A DNA stretch of 22,557 nucleotides from an uncultured Verrucomicrobiota bacterium (GCA_945487985.1 CALYTX010000003.1:1-22557); one strand, 5' to 3'. Positions 1 through 8,999 are shown, counted from the first letter of the stretch. Notes: generated by a model not told the origin, from the letters alone. Program-made: numbers and translations.

Positions 1-90
1 CCGATTCGATTTGTCGCCGCGCACGAATGGAAAGTCAAAGTGTAGTGAAACTATGTCAATGGGCTGGACCGGGGGTTCTTATCACCACCT
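1..90. other. Edge region with no gene seen
   Basis: These bases lie downstream of the stop of the minus-strand glycosidase fusion and reach the window edge. I see no convincing coding frame, no terminator hairpin with a T-run and no RNA gene. A minus-strand TTGACA at about 54-59 has no matching -10 box at a usable distance. Confidence 0.5.
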
Positions 91-3000
91 TCATTCAGCT
101 GGACGAGCCAGGTGGCTTGGCACGTATTTCGGCACCTTGACCGCCTTAACCGGCAGTTCCCAGACTTCTTCGCCTTTTTCATCCTTCTCGACGCGACCGC
201 CGGCGGCGAGCACGTTTTCGCGGGCGAGACGCTCGGTGACTTTCAGCAACGCATCAAACGAATAGGCGGTGAAATCGAACTTGCGGTTGCGGTCGAATCC
301 CTCGAGGAATCGGGCAGGAATCGCCTTGAGCCCCAGCATCGCCGCAAGCGGACCTGCCGCGCTCGACGGATTGCAATCCGAATCATAGCCGCCGCGCATG
401 GCAATGAGCATCGTCTTTTCAAGCTCGCCCGCCCCGTAGAGCAACCCTAAAACCACCTGGGCGCCATTGATGCGCGCATCAATACCGCCGTTAGTATCCT
501 GCCAGCGCCACTTGCCTTCGGGATGGTATTTCGCCTCGATCTGCCGCCAGCACCATTCCCAGTCGCTGGGATTCTGCTGGTGCCAGGCGACGATTGAACG
601 CACCATTTCGGCATAGTCGCTTTCATAAGGGATGGCGGCAAGCCCGGCGGCGATCAGCTCGTCGACGCTTTTCGCGAAATACGCCTCGGCATACATCGCC
701 CCCATGAACACGCCGCCGAGCACACCATCGCCGTAGTTCATTAGCCGCCCGAACCGTTCGGCGAACGACCACACCCGGTCGGCCATGCCGGGCGAGATAA
801 TCCCTGCAAAATCGGCCTCGATTTGGTAATCGATATCGTTGGGGCACTTGTTGAAACGGGGATGGCCGGAGTTGGGCGGCGCGATGCCCGCGCGCAGGTT
901 GTTCCGCGCGGCCAGATTGGCGCACCAGAGCGGATACTCTGATTTGGCGAAATCGACACCGGCCTGCGCGATGGTCGCGTCAAGTCCGTACTGTTCAAGC
1001 GTGCGCAAGAAAGTCATTTCGACATAAAGATCGTCCTGGGAGAAAACGCCGTTGATCATCCCCGGCGTGTAGGCCGGCACTTTGTCGGCGGGCACGATCT
1101 GTCCTTTGAACTTGAATTCGGTCGGGGCGCCCCAGACGACGCCAATCGACTGACCAAGCCAAGCCGCCTCGGCACGGTTGCGGAACTGCTTGAGCGTGAG
1201 CCGCCGCACCGATTTGCCGACCGCCGCCGGCTTCGCCTGCGCCAGCGCGGCAGCATAGACTTTATCGTGCATCTTGCGGAGCGCGGACGGGTCGAATTTC
1301 AGCACCTTGCGGTCGTAGGTGAGCAGTCCATTAAGTTCCACTTCCACATCGGTAGTTTGAGTATAGACAGCACCACCAAGCCCCTGAGCGGCATACTCGG
1401 CAAGCTTGTCCATCAACTTGCCGTAGGTTTTTTCGAGACCTTCGCGGGTTGCGGTGTCGCCCATGCCGCCGTAGCCCCAATTGCCAGACGCGGCATTCCA
1501 GAGATGATTGGAAACCGCCTGTCCAAGACCGCCGAACTCGCCGAGAAACGAAATACGACGCTCGTTGGCAGGCAGCATGTAAGGCCCGCGGTAAAGGTGA
1601 TAGTCGACCGTGTCGGCGGCTTCGCAGACGCCATGGGGTTTGTGAGCGGTGACGATGCGCTGGTCTGGCGACACCCAACCGTTAGGCAGCAGCACGCCGC
1701 CTTCCCAGTCCCAGCAACCGCTCGGACCATTCACCAGCCGGGTGGGATCATACTCACGCACGAAATCAAGCATTGAATGGGTCAAGAATTCGCCGGGCTG
1801 GCTCCAGCCTTCGTTGTACGGATTCCACATCACGATGGAAGGCGATTGCTGCAGCAAATCGATCATCCCCTTCATCTCGACGCGCTGCAGCTGGTAACCC
1901 CTCACTGTATTGACGCGATGCGGATCCAAGAAGTCGCCGCTGCCGCACGGAAGATCCTGTATGAGCACGAGACCGAGCCGGTCGCAATGATAGTAATATC
2001 TAAGCGGCTCGATTTTGATATGCTTGCGCATCATGTTGTAGCCGCAATCCTTGAGCGTCTTGATATCGAACACCATCGCCTCGTCGGAAGGCGGCGTAAG
2101 CAGCCCGTCCGGCCACCACCCCTGATCAAGCGTGCCGAGCAGAAACACCGGCTCGTTATTCAAGAAGAACCGCAAATATCCCGCAGCGTCGCGGCGCTTT
2201 TCAATCTTGCGCATACCGAAATAGCCACGGACAGCATCTTGGCCGTAGACGGCGGTGAATTGGTAAAGATGCGGATGGTCGGGCGACCAAGCTTCGAATT
2301 TATCGCCGAACTTGACCTCAACACTGTCGCTCCCCTCGAACGTGCCGACCCCATCGACCGACACCTTGACGCCGGCGGCACTGCGCCGCCCGGCGAATTC
2401 GAACGAGATTTTCGCCGTACCGCGATCAAAATCGGTCTCGACGCGATAGCCGTCGATGTAGGATTCGCAGACCGATTCGGTCCATACCGAACCCACAATG
2501 CCGCTCGATCGCGTATAGAAGCAACCGCCGGGATTTACGTCCTGCTTGCCGCGCGAATTGATAAAATCACCATTATTGCGCGTGCCGGTCGGATCCCACA
2601 CGCAGACGATGAGTTCGTTCTCCCCGGCGCGCACGTAATCGGTGATGTCGAGCGCGAACGGCAACTGCCCGCCCTCGTGCGGAACGGCCGTCACTTCGCG
2701 GTGGCCGATAAACACCATCGTGCGAAAATCGACGCAGTCGAAATGGAGAATGAGCCGCCGTCCGGGTTCGGGCCGGTATTCGAACTTGCGCGTATACCAT
2801 AGCAATTCATCGGGTTCGAGCAACCTGCCGACGCCAGAGAGCGGCGACTCGATCGCGAAGGGAACGCGGATTTTGCCCGCCCATTCGGAAGGACGCCCGG
2901 CGGTGTTAGTAACGCTCGTGACTTGATATTCCCAATCGCCGTTAAGGCAAGTCCAGCCCTCGCGCACCATTTGCGGACGCGGATATTCGCGCCAGCAATT

Positions 3001-3135
3001 CTCGCTCGTGACCTTTTCGCCCCATATCGTCGAAATTGCAGGACGCGGAGCATCTGCGGCAACCGCCGTCCCGCTGGCCAGTATCAAAAACGACAGCACA
3101 AGGGCGGCGTTAAACTTGTAAAGATTCAGACACAT
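91..3135 (-). CDS. Secreted GH2 glycosidase fused to ADP-ribosylglycohydrolase-like domain
   Basis: This 1014-residue protein joins two enzymes. Residues 1-27 look like a signal peptide (hydrophobic core, AVAA then DAP), so it is probably exported. Residues about 55-225 form a GH2-type sugar-binding jelly roll, about 226-310 an immunoglobulin-like domain and about 310-630 a TIM barrel. The barrel has NEGW with the likely acid/base Glu442 and GEFGG with the likely nucleophile Glu533. Residues about 645-975 resemble the ADP-ribosylglycohydrolase (ARH/DraG) family: GAPTEF at 669, paired acidic residues D701-D702, and GGYDSDCN with D918 and D920, the places where the family binds metal. The first family motif reads GV where GD is usual, and DDT is DDL, so the second activity may not be on ADP-ribose. 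AGAGG lies 8 bases before the ATG. The gene follows a response regulator but has its own promoter. The GH2 substrate cannot be told from sequence; a galactosidase or glucuronidase is possible. Confidence 0.88.
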   Translation of the reverse strand: MCLNLYKFNAALVLSFLILASGTAVAADAPRPAISTIWGEKVTSENCWREYPRPQMVREGWTCLNGDWEYQVTSVTNTAGRPSEWAGKIRVPFAIESPLSGVGRLLEPDELLWYTRKFEYRPEPGRRLILHFDCVDFRTMVFIGHREVTAVPHEGGQLPFALDITDYVRAGENELIVCVWDPTGTRNNGDFINSRGKQDVNPGGCFYTRSSGIVGSVWTESVCESYIDGYRVETDFDRGTAKISFEFAGRRSAAGVKVSVDGVGTFEGSDSVEVKFGDKFEAWSPDHPHLYQFTAVYGQDAVRGYFGMRKIEKRRDAAGYLRFFLNNEPVFLLGTLDQGWWPDGLLTPPSDEAMVFDIKTLKDCGYNMMRKHIKIEPLRYYYHCDRLGLVLIQDLPCGSGDFLDPHRVNTVRGYQLQRVEMKGMIDLLQQSPSIVMWNPYNEGWSQPGEFLTHSMLDFVREYDPTRLVNGPSGCWDWEGGVLLPNGWVSPDQRIVTAHKPHGVCEAADTVDYHLYRGPYMLPANERRISFLGEFGGLGQAVSNHLWNAASGNWGYGGMGDTATREGLEKTYGKLMDKLAEYAAQGLGGAVYTQTTDVEVELNGLLTYDRKVLKFDPSALRKMHDKVYAAALAQAKPAAVGKSVRRLTLKQFRNRAEAAWLGQSIGVVWGAPTEFKFKGQIVPADKVPAYTPGMINGVFSQDDLYVEMTFLRTLEQYGLDATIAQAGVDFAKSEYPLWCANLAARNNLRAGIAPPNSGHPRFNKCPNDIDYQIEADFAGIISPGMADRVWSFAERFGRLMNYGDGVLGGVFMGAMYAEAYFAKSVDELIAAGLAAIPYESDYAEMVRSIVAWHQQNPSDWEWCWRQIEAKYHPEGKWRWQDTNGGIDARINGAQVVLGLLYGAGELEKTMLIAMRGGYDSDCNPSSAAGPLAAMLGLKAIPARFLEGFDRNRKFDFTAYSFDALLKVTERLARENVLAAGGRVEKDEKGEEVWELPVKAVKVPKYVPSHLARPAE

Positions 3136-3154
3136 AGCAGAAACCTCTAATAAT

Positions 3155-3192
3155 TTTCTCGTTTAACTAATTGTATAATTTTATCTTTCTCG
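3155..3192 (-). repeat. Direct repeat flanking the glycosidase -10 box
   Basis: TTTCTCG occurs at 3155-3161 and again at 3186-3192 (plus-strand reading), 31 bases apart or about three helical turns. One copy lies between the -35 and -10 boxes and the other just downstream of the -10. This is a plausible operator for the adjacent response regulator, but a 7-base repeat in AT-rich spacer can arise by chance. Confidence 0.3.
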
Positions 3193-3199
3193 GAGTCAA
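3170..3199 (-). promoter_or_regulatory. Sigma-70-like promoter for the glycosidase fusion
   Basis: On the minus strand TTGACT (3194-3199) is followed after 18 bases by TACAAT (3170-3175), each matching the housekeeping consensus at five of six positions. It sits in the 65-base AT-rich gap between the response regulator stop and the glycosidase start. The glycosidase can therefore be expressed separately from the genes upstream. Confidence 0.55.
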
Positions 3200-3200
3200 T

Positions 3201-3824
3201 CTATTGCGCTCGCAAAATCCCTTTGCGCAGACCAATGGCAACGGCGTCGACGCGGTCTTTGGCGTGCAACTTCTCGTTGACGTGCTTGAGGTGGATTTTC
3301 GCGCCTTCCTCGGAAATGCCCAGCTGTGCGGCGATTTCGCGGTTGGAAAGCCCTTGCGCGAGCGAAGAGAGCGCTTCAAGCTCGCGCGGGGTAAGCTCGG
3401 GCGAGTTTTTGCGCGCAAGATACAAATCGTGGATTTCCTTGGGGATGTAACTGCCACCGGCAGCGACGATACGTATAGCCTCGACAATATTCCCCGGTGC
3501 GGAGTCCTTCATCACATACCCCTTCGCGCCGGCGCTCAGTGCCTGATAGATGTCTTCCTCGGTACCGACGGTCGTAAGCATGACCACCTTCTGGTTGGGA
3601 TGGGCGAGAAGAATCTCACGCAATGCCTCGACCCCTCCTTTGCCAGGCATGCGGATATCCATCAAGAGCACATCGACATTCGTTTTTTCGATAAACTTCA
3701 GCGCCCCATCGCCGTCGGATACCTCGCCGGCGAATTCCATATCCTTAAAGACGGAAAGCGCGTATTTCAGTCCCATCCTCACCACGGCATGGTCGTCGAC
3801 GACCGCAACCTTGATCTTCTTCAC
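3201..3824 (-). CDS. NarL/FixJ-family response regulator
   Basis: This is a 207-residue two-component response regulator that should bind DNA once phosphorylated. The receiver domain (about 1-120) has the acidic pair D10-D11, the phosphoacceptor D56 in LLMDIRMP, the switch T84 and the conserved K106. A LuxR-type helix-turn-helix follows at about 143-203 (LTPRELEALSSLAQGLSNREIA). I chose the GTG at 3824 rather than an in-frame ATG 11 codons earlier because AAAGGAG (3831-3837) lies 6 bases before it and because the protein then begins MKKIKVAVVDD, as is usual. That GTG overlaps the kinase stop as GTGA, which implies translational coupling and makes the kinase its cognate partner. Its targets are unknown; the glycosidase promoter just downstream is the nearest candidate. 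Confidence 0.93.
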   Translation of the reverse strand: MKKIKVAVVDDHAVVRMGLKYALSVFKDMEFAGEVSDGDGALKFIEKTNVDVLLMDIRMPGKGGVEALREILLAHPNQKVVMLTTVGTEEDIYQALSAGAKGYVMKDSAPGNIVEAIRIVAAGGSYIPKEIHDLYLARKNSPELTPRELEALSSLAQGLSNREIAAQLGISEEGAKIHLKHVNEKLHAKDRVDAVAIGLRKGILRAQ

Positions 3825-5905
3825 CGTTTTCTCCTTTCTATGCGCACCTCGGTCCATTTTCCGCGCCGTCCGAAGCGAAGCGCCAAAGCGTTTCGCGAAG
3901 CACGCTCACGCATGCTGGAAAGGCCAAAATGGCCGGTCTCTGGCCCGAGCGAGCGCTCTGGCGAGAATGCCTCACCGTCGTTAAGCACACCGAGCGAAAA
4001 TCCATCGGGGATAATCGGGTCGGCGGTGATGATTATCCGGCGGGCGTGGCCGTGCTTGACGGCGTTTGTAATCGCTTCCTGAACAATCGCAAGCAAGTCG
4101 TTCTTCAGTTCTACAGACATCTCCGCCGGCAGTCCGCGCAGACGGGTGCGGACGCGCGCGCCGCTAGCGGCGTCGGCACGCGCGGCGATGCGCCGGATCA
4201 GACGGTCGATCGACAACAGCATCAATTCGTCGTTCTGCAGATTGAGGATCTTGTCGCGCAGATCGCGCCGCGCCGTTTCAAGAATGTCGCCGGCCATGGC
4301 AATCGCCTCGCGGGAGGCGCTGGAAAGCGCCGAAGATTCGGCCTGAACCGAAAACAGCAGCAGCCTCGCGCCGGAAATATACTGCGCTATCGTATCGTGT
4401 AGTTCCTCAGCCATACGCTTGCGGTCAACGGCAACTGCCGCCGCCCGTTCGCGGAGACGGATCGCGCGTAGCGTCAACCAAACCGCCAGCGCCGCAATTG
4501 GAAGCAGCGACCACAGTCCCGCCTGGCGGGCGATGCGGGCCATGCGCCGCGCGCGCGCCGCCATATCGGGCAGCAACACGACGTCGGCTGGCGAACGCAT
4601 CAGCAGCGTGAACTCCCGGATTGCCATGCCTCGACCGCTTTGCGTATTGTCTTCGTAGCTAACCTTAATGACGCCGGCGATCTTCGCCAGCGGACGGTCC
4701 GTCAACCGTGCGACCAGTTCCGGGCACGGCTCTTCCAGAACCGCGCTGAGAAGATGGTTGCCGAAGGTAAAGTCGATTACCGTGGTGCCGTCGGGCATCA
4801 CACTGGCGGAGGCAATGCGTCCTTCCAGCCGCACCAGCCGGTAATGGCAATCAAACTCGCCAGGGTCGCCGTAATCGAGAATGCCGACCAAATCGCTCAT
4901 GGCGACTTCTTCCGGCGCAACCGCCTTGTCCGGATGCCTGATAAGGCGGTAGCTCGCGTTCGCCAACACGCCGCTGTCTCCGGAAATCACCGGAAATCCA
5001 TCGGCTTCGACTTCGTCGCCGACGGCCGGCAGGCGACCTTCATCAAGCTCGACGCGCACTGCGGTATTGGCCAACACGACGAAATAACGCTCGCGCTCGC
5101 TGACGAATGTAACCGCGCCGCGCAACCGACGGAGATGCCCGTCGAACCCGTCGGGAGTCCAAGCCAGAACGCCCACCCGCAGACCGCGCCCAGAGGTGCG
5201 CGCGGCGAGAGGGGCGGGAGTGCTGAAGGGAACGAGGTGGATGGAATCGGCGGAAATGATTTCGATTTGCGGACGCAGAAACTCCGCGCGCGCGTTGTAG
5301 CTCGGCACGCACACGCCGTCGACCAACACTTCGGCATCGCGGAAGCCACCCAGGCGCGGCCATTCTCCGCGGAGATTGGCGAGGATGGGTCCGTCCTGCG
5401 TGCCGATCGTGAGCTCGGTGACATTCTCGTTCTTTCCGTTGCGAATACGCACGCGCCGCAAAATCCCCTTCACACTCACGCGGCGGTTGTTGTAGCACCC
5501 GCTCGTCAGGTCGGCCACGCGCCGCTCGGGCGGAGCCGGAAACTCCCGGTGGCCGACGATGCGGATGCGGTGCGCGATGACGCCGGGCTCGAGCATGAAC
5601 GGAGTTACCTTCCCGCAAACCTCCACGATGTCGCCCGTTTCGACGCTGTCGGCGCCTTCGAGTTCGGCGAGGTTTTCGAGATCGCCGCCGACATAGATGG
5701 CCGGACCGTTGGGATTGTCGGTTTCGACCATAATAAACGAGCGCGTCTGCCAGGCGACAACGCAGGAAACAGCTCCGGTGAGGGTGCACTGGCTCTCGCG
5801 TGCGGCTTGCTCGCGATAGAGCGCGGCGATTTCCGAAACCGTCTCGGCGGCCGCAGGCACGGCCAGAATTAGCAAAGCACTTGCGATAATACTGCAGATT
5901 TTCAT
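3821..5905 (-). CDS. Membrane sensor histidine kinase (HisKA_3 type) with OB-like periplasmic sensor
   Basis: This 694-residue protein is the sensor partner of the overlapping response regulator. A signal peptide (1-20) leads into a long periplasmic region (about 21-450), then one membrane span (about 463-480) and the cytoplasmic kinase core. The core has the NarX/DegS-type H box ELHDTIAQ with H503, the N box QEAITNAVKHGH around N614, LNDGEAF (D643) and the GHFGLSSMRERA glycine box at 658-669. The periplasmic region appears to be about four tandem beta-rich modules (about 40-118, 128-228, 258-325, 335-440), each with a V-x-V-x-G strand pattern and often 'GD-VEV-G' or 'GDEVEADG', resembling OB-fold modules. 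No ligand can be assigned. The start lies 28 bases after the metH stop, so it may be cotranscribed with metH; the ribosome site is weak. Confidence 0.9.
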   Translation of the reverse strand: MKICSIIASALLILAVPAAAETVSEIAALYREQAARESQCTLTGAVSCVVAWQTRSFIMVETDNPNGPAIYVGGDLENLAELEGADSVETGDIVEVCGKVTPFMLEPGVIAHRIRIVGHREFPAPPERRVADLTSGCYNNRRVSVKGILRRVRIRNGKNENVTELTIGTQDGPILANLRGEWPRLGGFRDAEVLVDGVCVPSYNARAEFLRPQIEIISADSIHLVPFSTPAPLAARTSGRGLRVGVLAWTPDGFDGHLRRLRGAVTFVSERERYFVVLANTAVRVELDEGRLPAVGDEVEADGFPVISGDSGVLANASYRLIRHPDKAVAPEEVAMSDLVGILDYGDPGEFDCHYRLVRLEGRIASASVMPDGTTVIDFTFGNHLLSAVLEEPCPELVARLTDRPLAKIAGVIKVSYEDNTQSGRGMAIREFTLLMRSPADVVLLPDMAARARRMARIARQAGLWSLLPIAALAVWLTLRAIRLRERAAAVAVDRKRMAEELHDTIAQYISGARLLLFSVQAESSALSSASREAIAMAGDILETARRDLRDKILNLQNDELMLLSIDRLIRRIAARADAASGARVRTRLRGLPAEMSVELKNDLLAIVQEAITNAVKHGHARRIIITADPIIPDGFSLGVLNDGEAFSPERSLGPETGHFGLSSMRERASRNALALRFGRRGKWTEVRIERRKR

Positions 5906-5933
5906 GCTTGCGCCCGGAATTGCGGCAGGGCCG

Positions 5934-8348
5934 CTATTTGAAAAACTCCTCGGCTATGCGCACGGAGGCCATGGCGTCCTTCGCGTAATAGGAAGCCCCA
6001 ATCTCGGCGGCGTAATCCGCCGTCAGCACAGCTCCGCCCACGAACGTGCGAATGGCCGGATCAGCCGCATTGAGCGCCTTGATGGTTTCGGCCATGAACG
6101 GGACGGTAGTCGTCATCAGCGCAGAAAGACCCACCAACCGGCACTGATGACGAAGCGCCGCCTCGACGATTTTTTCCGGCGGCACATCGCGTCCGAGGTC
6201 GATTACCCTGAAGCCGTAATTTTCAAGCAGCGAACGGACGATATTCTTGCCAATGTCGTGAATATCGCCCTTGACCGTGGCTATGACGATGGGGCCGCGC
6301 GCCGTGGTTTCAACGCCACTTTGGGCGAGCGAAGCGCGGATAATCTCGAACGCCGCGCTGGCGGCCTCTGCGGCCATCAGCAGTTGGGGCAGGAAAACCT
6401 TGCCCGTTTCAAAACCACGGCCGACAATTTCCAAGGCCGGCACGATTTCGCCGTCGATTATCTCAATCGGCGAGCGGCCGGCTGCGAGCAGCTCGCGGGC
6501 GATGCGTTCGGAATCGGCCTTCAACGCATGCCTAATCGCCCCGGCGAGCGGCCCGAGAGGCTCGTCCTGGCCGGACGGCGCGCTTTGCACCGTCGCGGCA
6601 ATGTTCGCCGGCGCGACGGTCGCGGCAGGGACGAGCGACTCCGCCGCCTCGATCCATTCGGAGCAATTGCGGTCGCGACCGGTAAGCGCGCGGTAGGCCC
6701 GGTAGGTGGCCATCATTTCTCGGCAAAGCGGATTGACGATCGCCGCCGAGAGGCCCGCGCCGAGCGCCAGCGCGTAGAACGCGGCATTCAGACACGGACG
6801 CGCCGGCAGCCCGAAGGAGATATTGGAAACGCCCAGCACGCTCAACACGCCCAATTCGCTGCGTACGCGGCGAAGCGACTCGAGGATAACCTCGACGCTA
6901 TCAGGCTCGGCGCTCACGGCCAGACACAAAACATCGATGACGAAATCGCAGCGCTCCAAACCGTATTTGGCGCCTTCGGCGATAATCTTCCGGGCGATGG
7001 CAAGCCGCCCCTCCGCCGTCGGGGGGATGCCGTTTTCATCGAGCGTGAGGGCAACAACCACGCCGCCGTATTTTGCCACGACGGGAAACACCTCGTCCAT
7101 GACCTGCTGCTTGCCGTTGACGGAATTCACCAACGCCTTGCCGTTGTAGTGGCGCAAAGCGTTCTCGAGCGCCGCCGGCGAAGAGGTGTCGATCTGCAAC
7201 GGAAGCTCGCAGACGCTCTGGACGGCCTCGACCGTGGAGCGCAGCACGGCGCTTTCGTCAATTCCCGGCACGCCGGCGTTCACATCTAAAATCTGCGCTC
7301 CGGCCTGCGCCTGGGCCACCGCCTCGCGCAGCACATAGCCCGTATCGCCGCTGCGGTAAGCTTCCTTCAGTTTTTTCTTCCCGGTGGGATTGATCCGCTC
7401 GCCGATGACGATCGTGTCGTCAAGCGAGAGTTCCACCGCGCGCGAATACGACGAAACCACGCTCCTCCTGACCGGCGCGGAAACATCCGGCACGAAGCCG
7501 GCGGTCGCTTCCCTGACGCGACGGATGTGCGCGCTCGTGGTTCCGCAGCAGCCGCCGACAATCCTTGCGCCGGCGCGGACGCAAGCAGCGATATCCGCGG
7601 CGAACTGCTCGGGGTCCACATTGAAACTCGTTTTCCCGTCGACAACCCGCGGCATGCCGGCGTTGGCCTTGACGATGATCGGCACATTCACACGTTCGGC
7701 CAGAGCGCGGACGAACGGCAGCATCCGGTCGGGGCCCAGGCCGCAGTTGAAGCCGCACGCATCAACCTTCAGCGCGTCGAACAGAGCCGCGATGGCGTCA
7801 ACGCCGGCACCGGTAAGGAGTTTCCCATCCTCGCCAAGCGCTACGGTTGCGAGCACGGGCAAACTGCAGTTTTCCCTGGCCGCAAGCACCGCCGCCTTCA
7901 ATTCGTAGGTATCGGTAATCGTTTCGATGGCCACAAAATCGGCGCCCGCTTCGGCGCCGAGACGAATCTGCTCGGCGAAGGCGTCGTAGGCCGCGTCGAA
8001 TTCGAAATCGCCCGCAGGCTTGAGCAGTCGACCCGTAGGACCCACGTCCAGCGCGACAAGCCGGTTGCGTCCGGCGGCGGCGCGCGCGTTAGCTACGGCG
8101 GCGGCAACAACATCCCGAAGCGGTTCGGCGCCATGGTATTTAGCGGGATTGGCGCCGAAAGTATTGGTGTAGGCGATATCGGCGCCAGCTTCGAAATAGG
8201 CCTCGTGGATTTCGCGCACGATTTCAGGGTGCGAAAGATTCCAGCTTTCCGGCGACTCGCCGATCGCCAGCCCGCGCAACTGCAATTCCGTTCCCATCGC
8301 GCCGTCGAGAACGACTACGCCCTTTTTGCACAACTCGACAAATGACAT
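5934..8348 (-). CDS. metH: Cobalamin-dependent methionine synthase lacking reactivation domain
   Basis: MetH transfers a methyl group from 5-methyltetrahydrofolate through cobalamin to homocysteine, making methionine. The 804 residues hold a homocysteine-binding barrel (about 1-285) with zinc ligands C202 and C267-C268 (GGCCGT), a pterin-binding barrel (about 308-570, GERINPTG, DVNAG, NSVNG), a four-helix cap (about 595-675) and a B12-binding domain (about 685-804) with DIHDIG, whose H697 would ligate cobalt. The protein stops after the B12 domain. The C-terminal AdoMet-binding reactivation domain of the roughly 1200-residue enterobacterial enzyme is absent and is supplied by the gene just upstream. 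GAGGA lies about 7 bases before the ATG, and only two bases separate it from the upstream stop. Confidence 0.95.
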   Translation of the reverse strand: MSFVELCKKGVVVLDGAMGTELQLRGLAIGESPESWNLSHPEIVREIHEAYFEAGADIAYTNTFGANPAKYHGAEPLRDVVAAAVANARAAAGRNRLVALDVGPTGRLLKPAGDFEFDAAYDAFAEQIRLGAEAGADFVAIETITDTYELKAAVLAARENCSLPVLATVALGEDGKLLTGAGVDAIAALFDALKVDACGFNCGLGPDRMLPFVRALAERVNVPIIVKANAGMPRVVDGKTSFNVDPEQFAADIAACVRAGARIVGGCCGTTSAHIRRVREATAGFVPDVSAPVRRSVVSSYSRAVELSLDDTIVIGERINPTGKKKLKEAYRSGDTGYVLREAVAQAQAGAQILDVNAGVPGIDESAVLRSTVEAVQSVCELPLQIDTSSPAALENALRHYNGKALVNSVNGKQQVMDEVFPVVAKYGGVVVALTLDENGIPPTAEGRLAIARKIIAEGAKYGLERCDFVIDVLCLAVSAEPDSVEVILESLRRVRSELGVLSVLGVSNISFGLPARPCLNAAFYALALGAGLSAAIVNPLCREMMATYRAYRALTGRDRNCSEWIEAAESLVPAATVAPANIAATVQSAPSGQDEPLGPLAGAIRHALKADSERIARELLAAGRSPIEIIDGEIVPALEIVGRGFETGKVFLPQLLMAAEAASAAFEIIRASLAQSGVETTARGPIVIATVKGDIHDIGKNIVRSLLENYGFRVIDLGRDVPPEKIVEAALRHQCRLVGLSALMTTTVPFMAETIKALNAADPAIRTFVGGAVLTADYAAEIGASYYAKDAMASVRIAEEFFK

Positions 8349-8350
8349 CG

Positions 8351-8992
8351 CTATTCCTCGATTCTAAATTCACAATCCAGTTTGCCGCACCGCTGGCACG
8401 AGCGAGGGCGCGCTCCGCCGACCGGACCCGCGCCGATGATTGCCGAAACACTCTTGGAAGGCATCATCAGGAAGGTTTCGCTCAGCGTTATTCCGGCGCG
8501 ACGCTGGGCGTCAAGCGCCACCAGCAACGGTTTTTGCGTCGCCAACGGCAAATCGCCATAGCCCGGCGAGAAGCGCATGCGCAAGGTTTCGCCGGCGGCA
8601 GCGACCTCGGCCGCCATGCGCGTTTCGCATTCGTCGCAATAGGTTTCGATCAGCGCGGCGGCAACCGCCTGCACCATCACCAGATCGGCGGCGCTCATGC
8701 AGGCGGTCTGACGCAACAAGGCGTCCACCCCCGCCCCGAGGGTGGCGCAGAAAAGAAAGGCATGGGGGCAACTGGCGAGCTCCCGGTAAAGATTGCGGCT
8801 TGCCAGCTCAAGCGGTCCGACGCGATAGGCGCTATCGCAGCCCTCGACTTTTACGAGCTGCCAATAGGCAGCGGGGCGAACAGCGGCGAGCACCTGCGTT
8901 TCGACCGCGGCAAGGCGCGACTCCAAAACCGCATCGACTTTCGCGCGGTCTGTTCGCATGTATCTAAACACTTCGGCGCGATCGATTTTCAT
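8351..8992 (-). CDS. Stand-alone methionine synthase reactivation-domain protein
   Basis: This 213-residue protein resembles the AdoMet-dependent reactivation domain normally at the C-terminus of MetH, which reductively methylates cobalamin that has become oxidised. Recognisable landmarks are RFSPGYGDLPL (about 139-149), MMPSKSVSAIIG (about 176-187) and a C-terminal CQRCGKLDCEF cysteine cluster (about 199-209). Single-domain versions are known in some anaerobes with short MetH proteins, and here it is the first gene of the unit, two bases before metH (TAG-CG-ATG). It probably acts in trans on the downstream enzyme. The chosen ATG has no close ribosome site; GAGG lies about 16 bases upstream inside a hairpin, so translation may be modulated or the start may be slightly misplaced. 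Confidence 0.88.
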   Translation of the reverse strand: MKIDRAEVFRYMRTDRAKVDAVLESRLAAVETQVLAAVRPAAYWQLVKVEGCDSAYRVGPLELASRNLYRELASCPHAFLFCATLGAGVDALLRQTACMSAADLVMVQAVAAALIETYCDECETRMAAEVAAAGETLRMRFSPGYGDLPLATQKPLLVALDAQRRAGITLSETFLMMPSKSVSAIIGAGPVGGARPRSCQRCGKLDCEFRIEE

Positions 8993-8999
8993 CTAATGC

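Noticed and set aside
1777..2802. Long plus-strand open frame opposite the glycosidase fusion
   Set aside because: GC-rich shadow with no recognisable domain, fully inside a better-supported gene.
4640..7289. Two long plus-strand open frames opposite the kinase and metH
   Set aside because: Compositional shadows, His/Arg/Ala-rich with no motifs.
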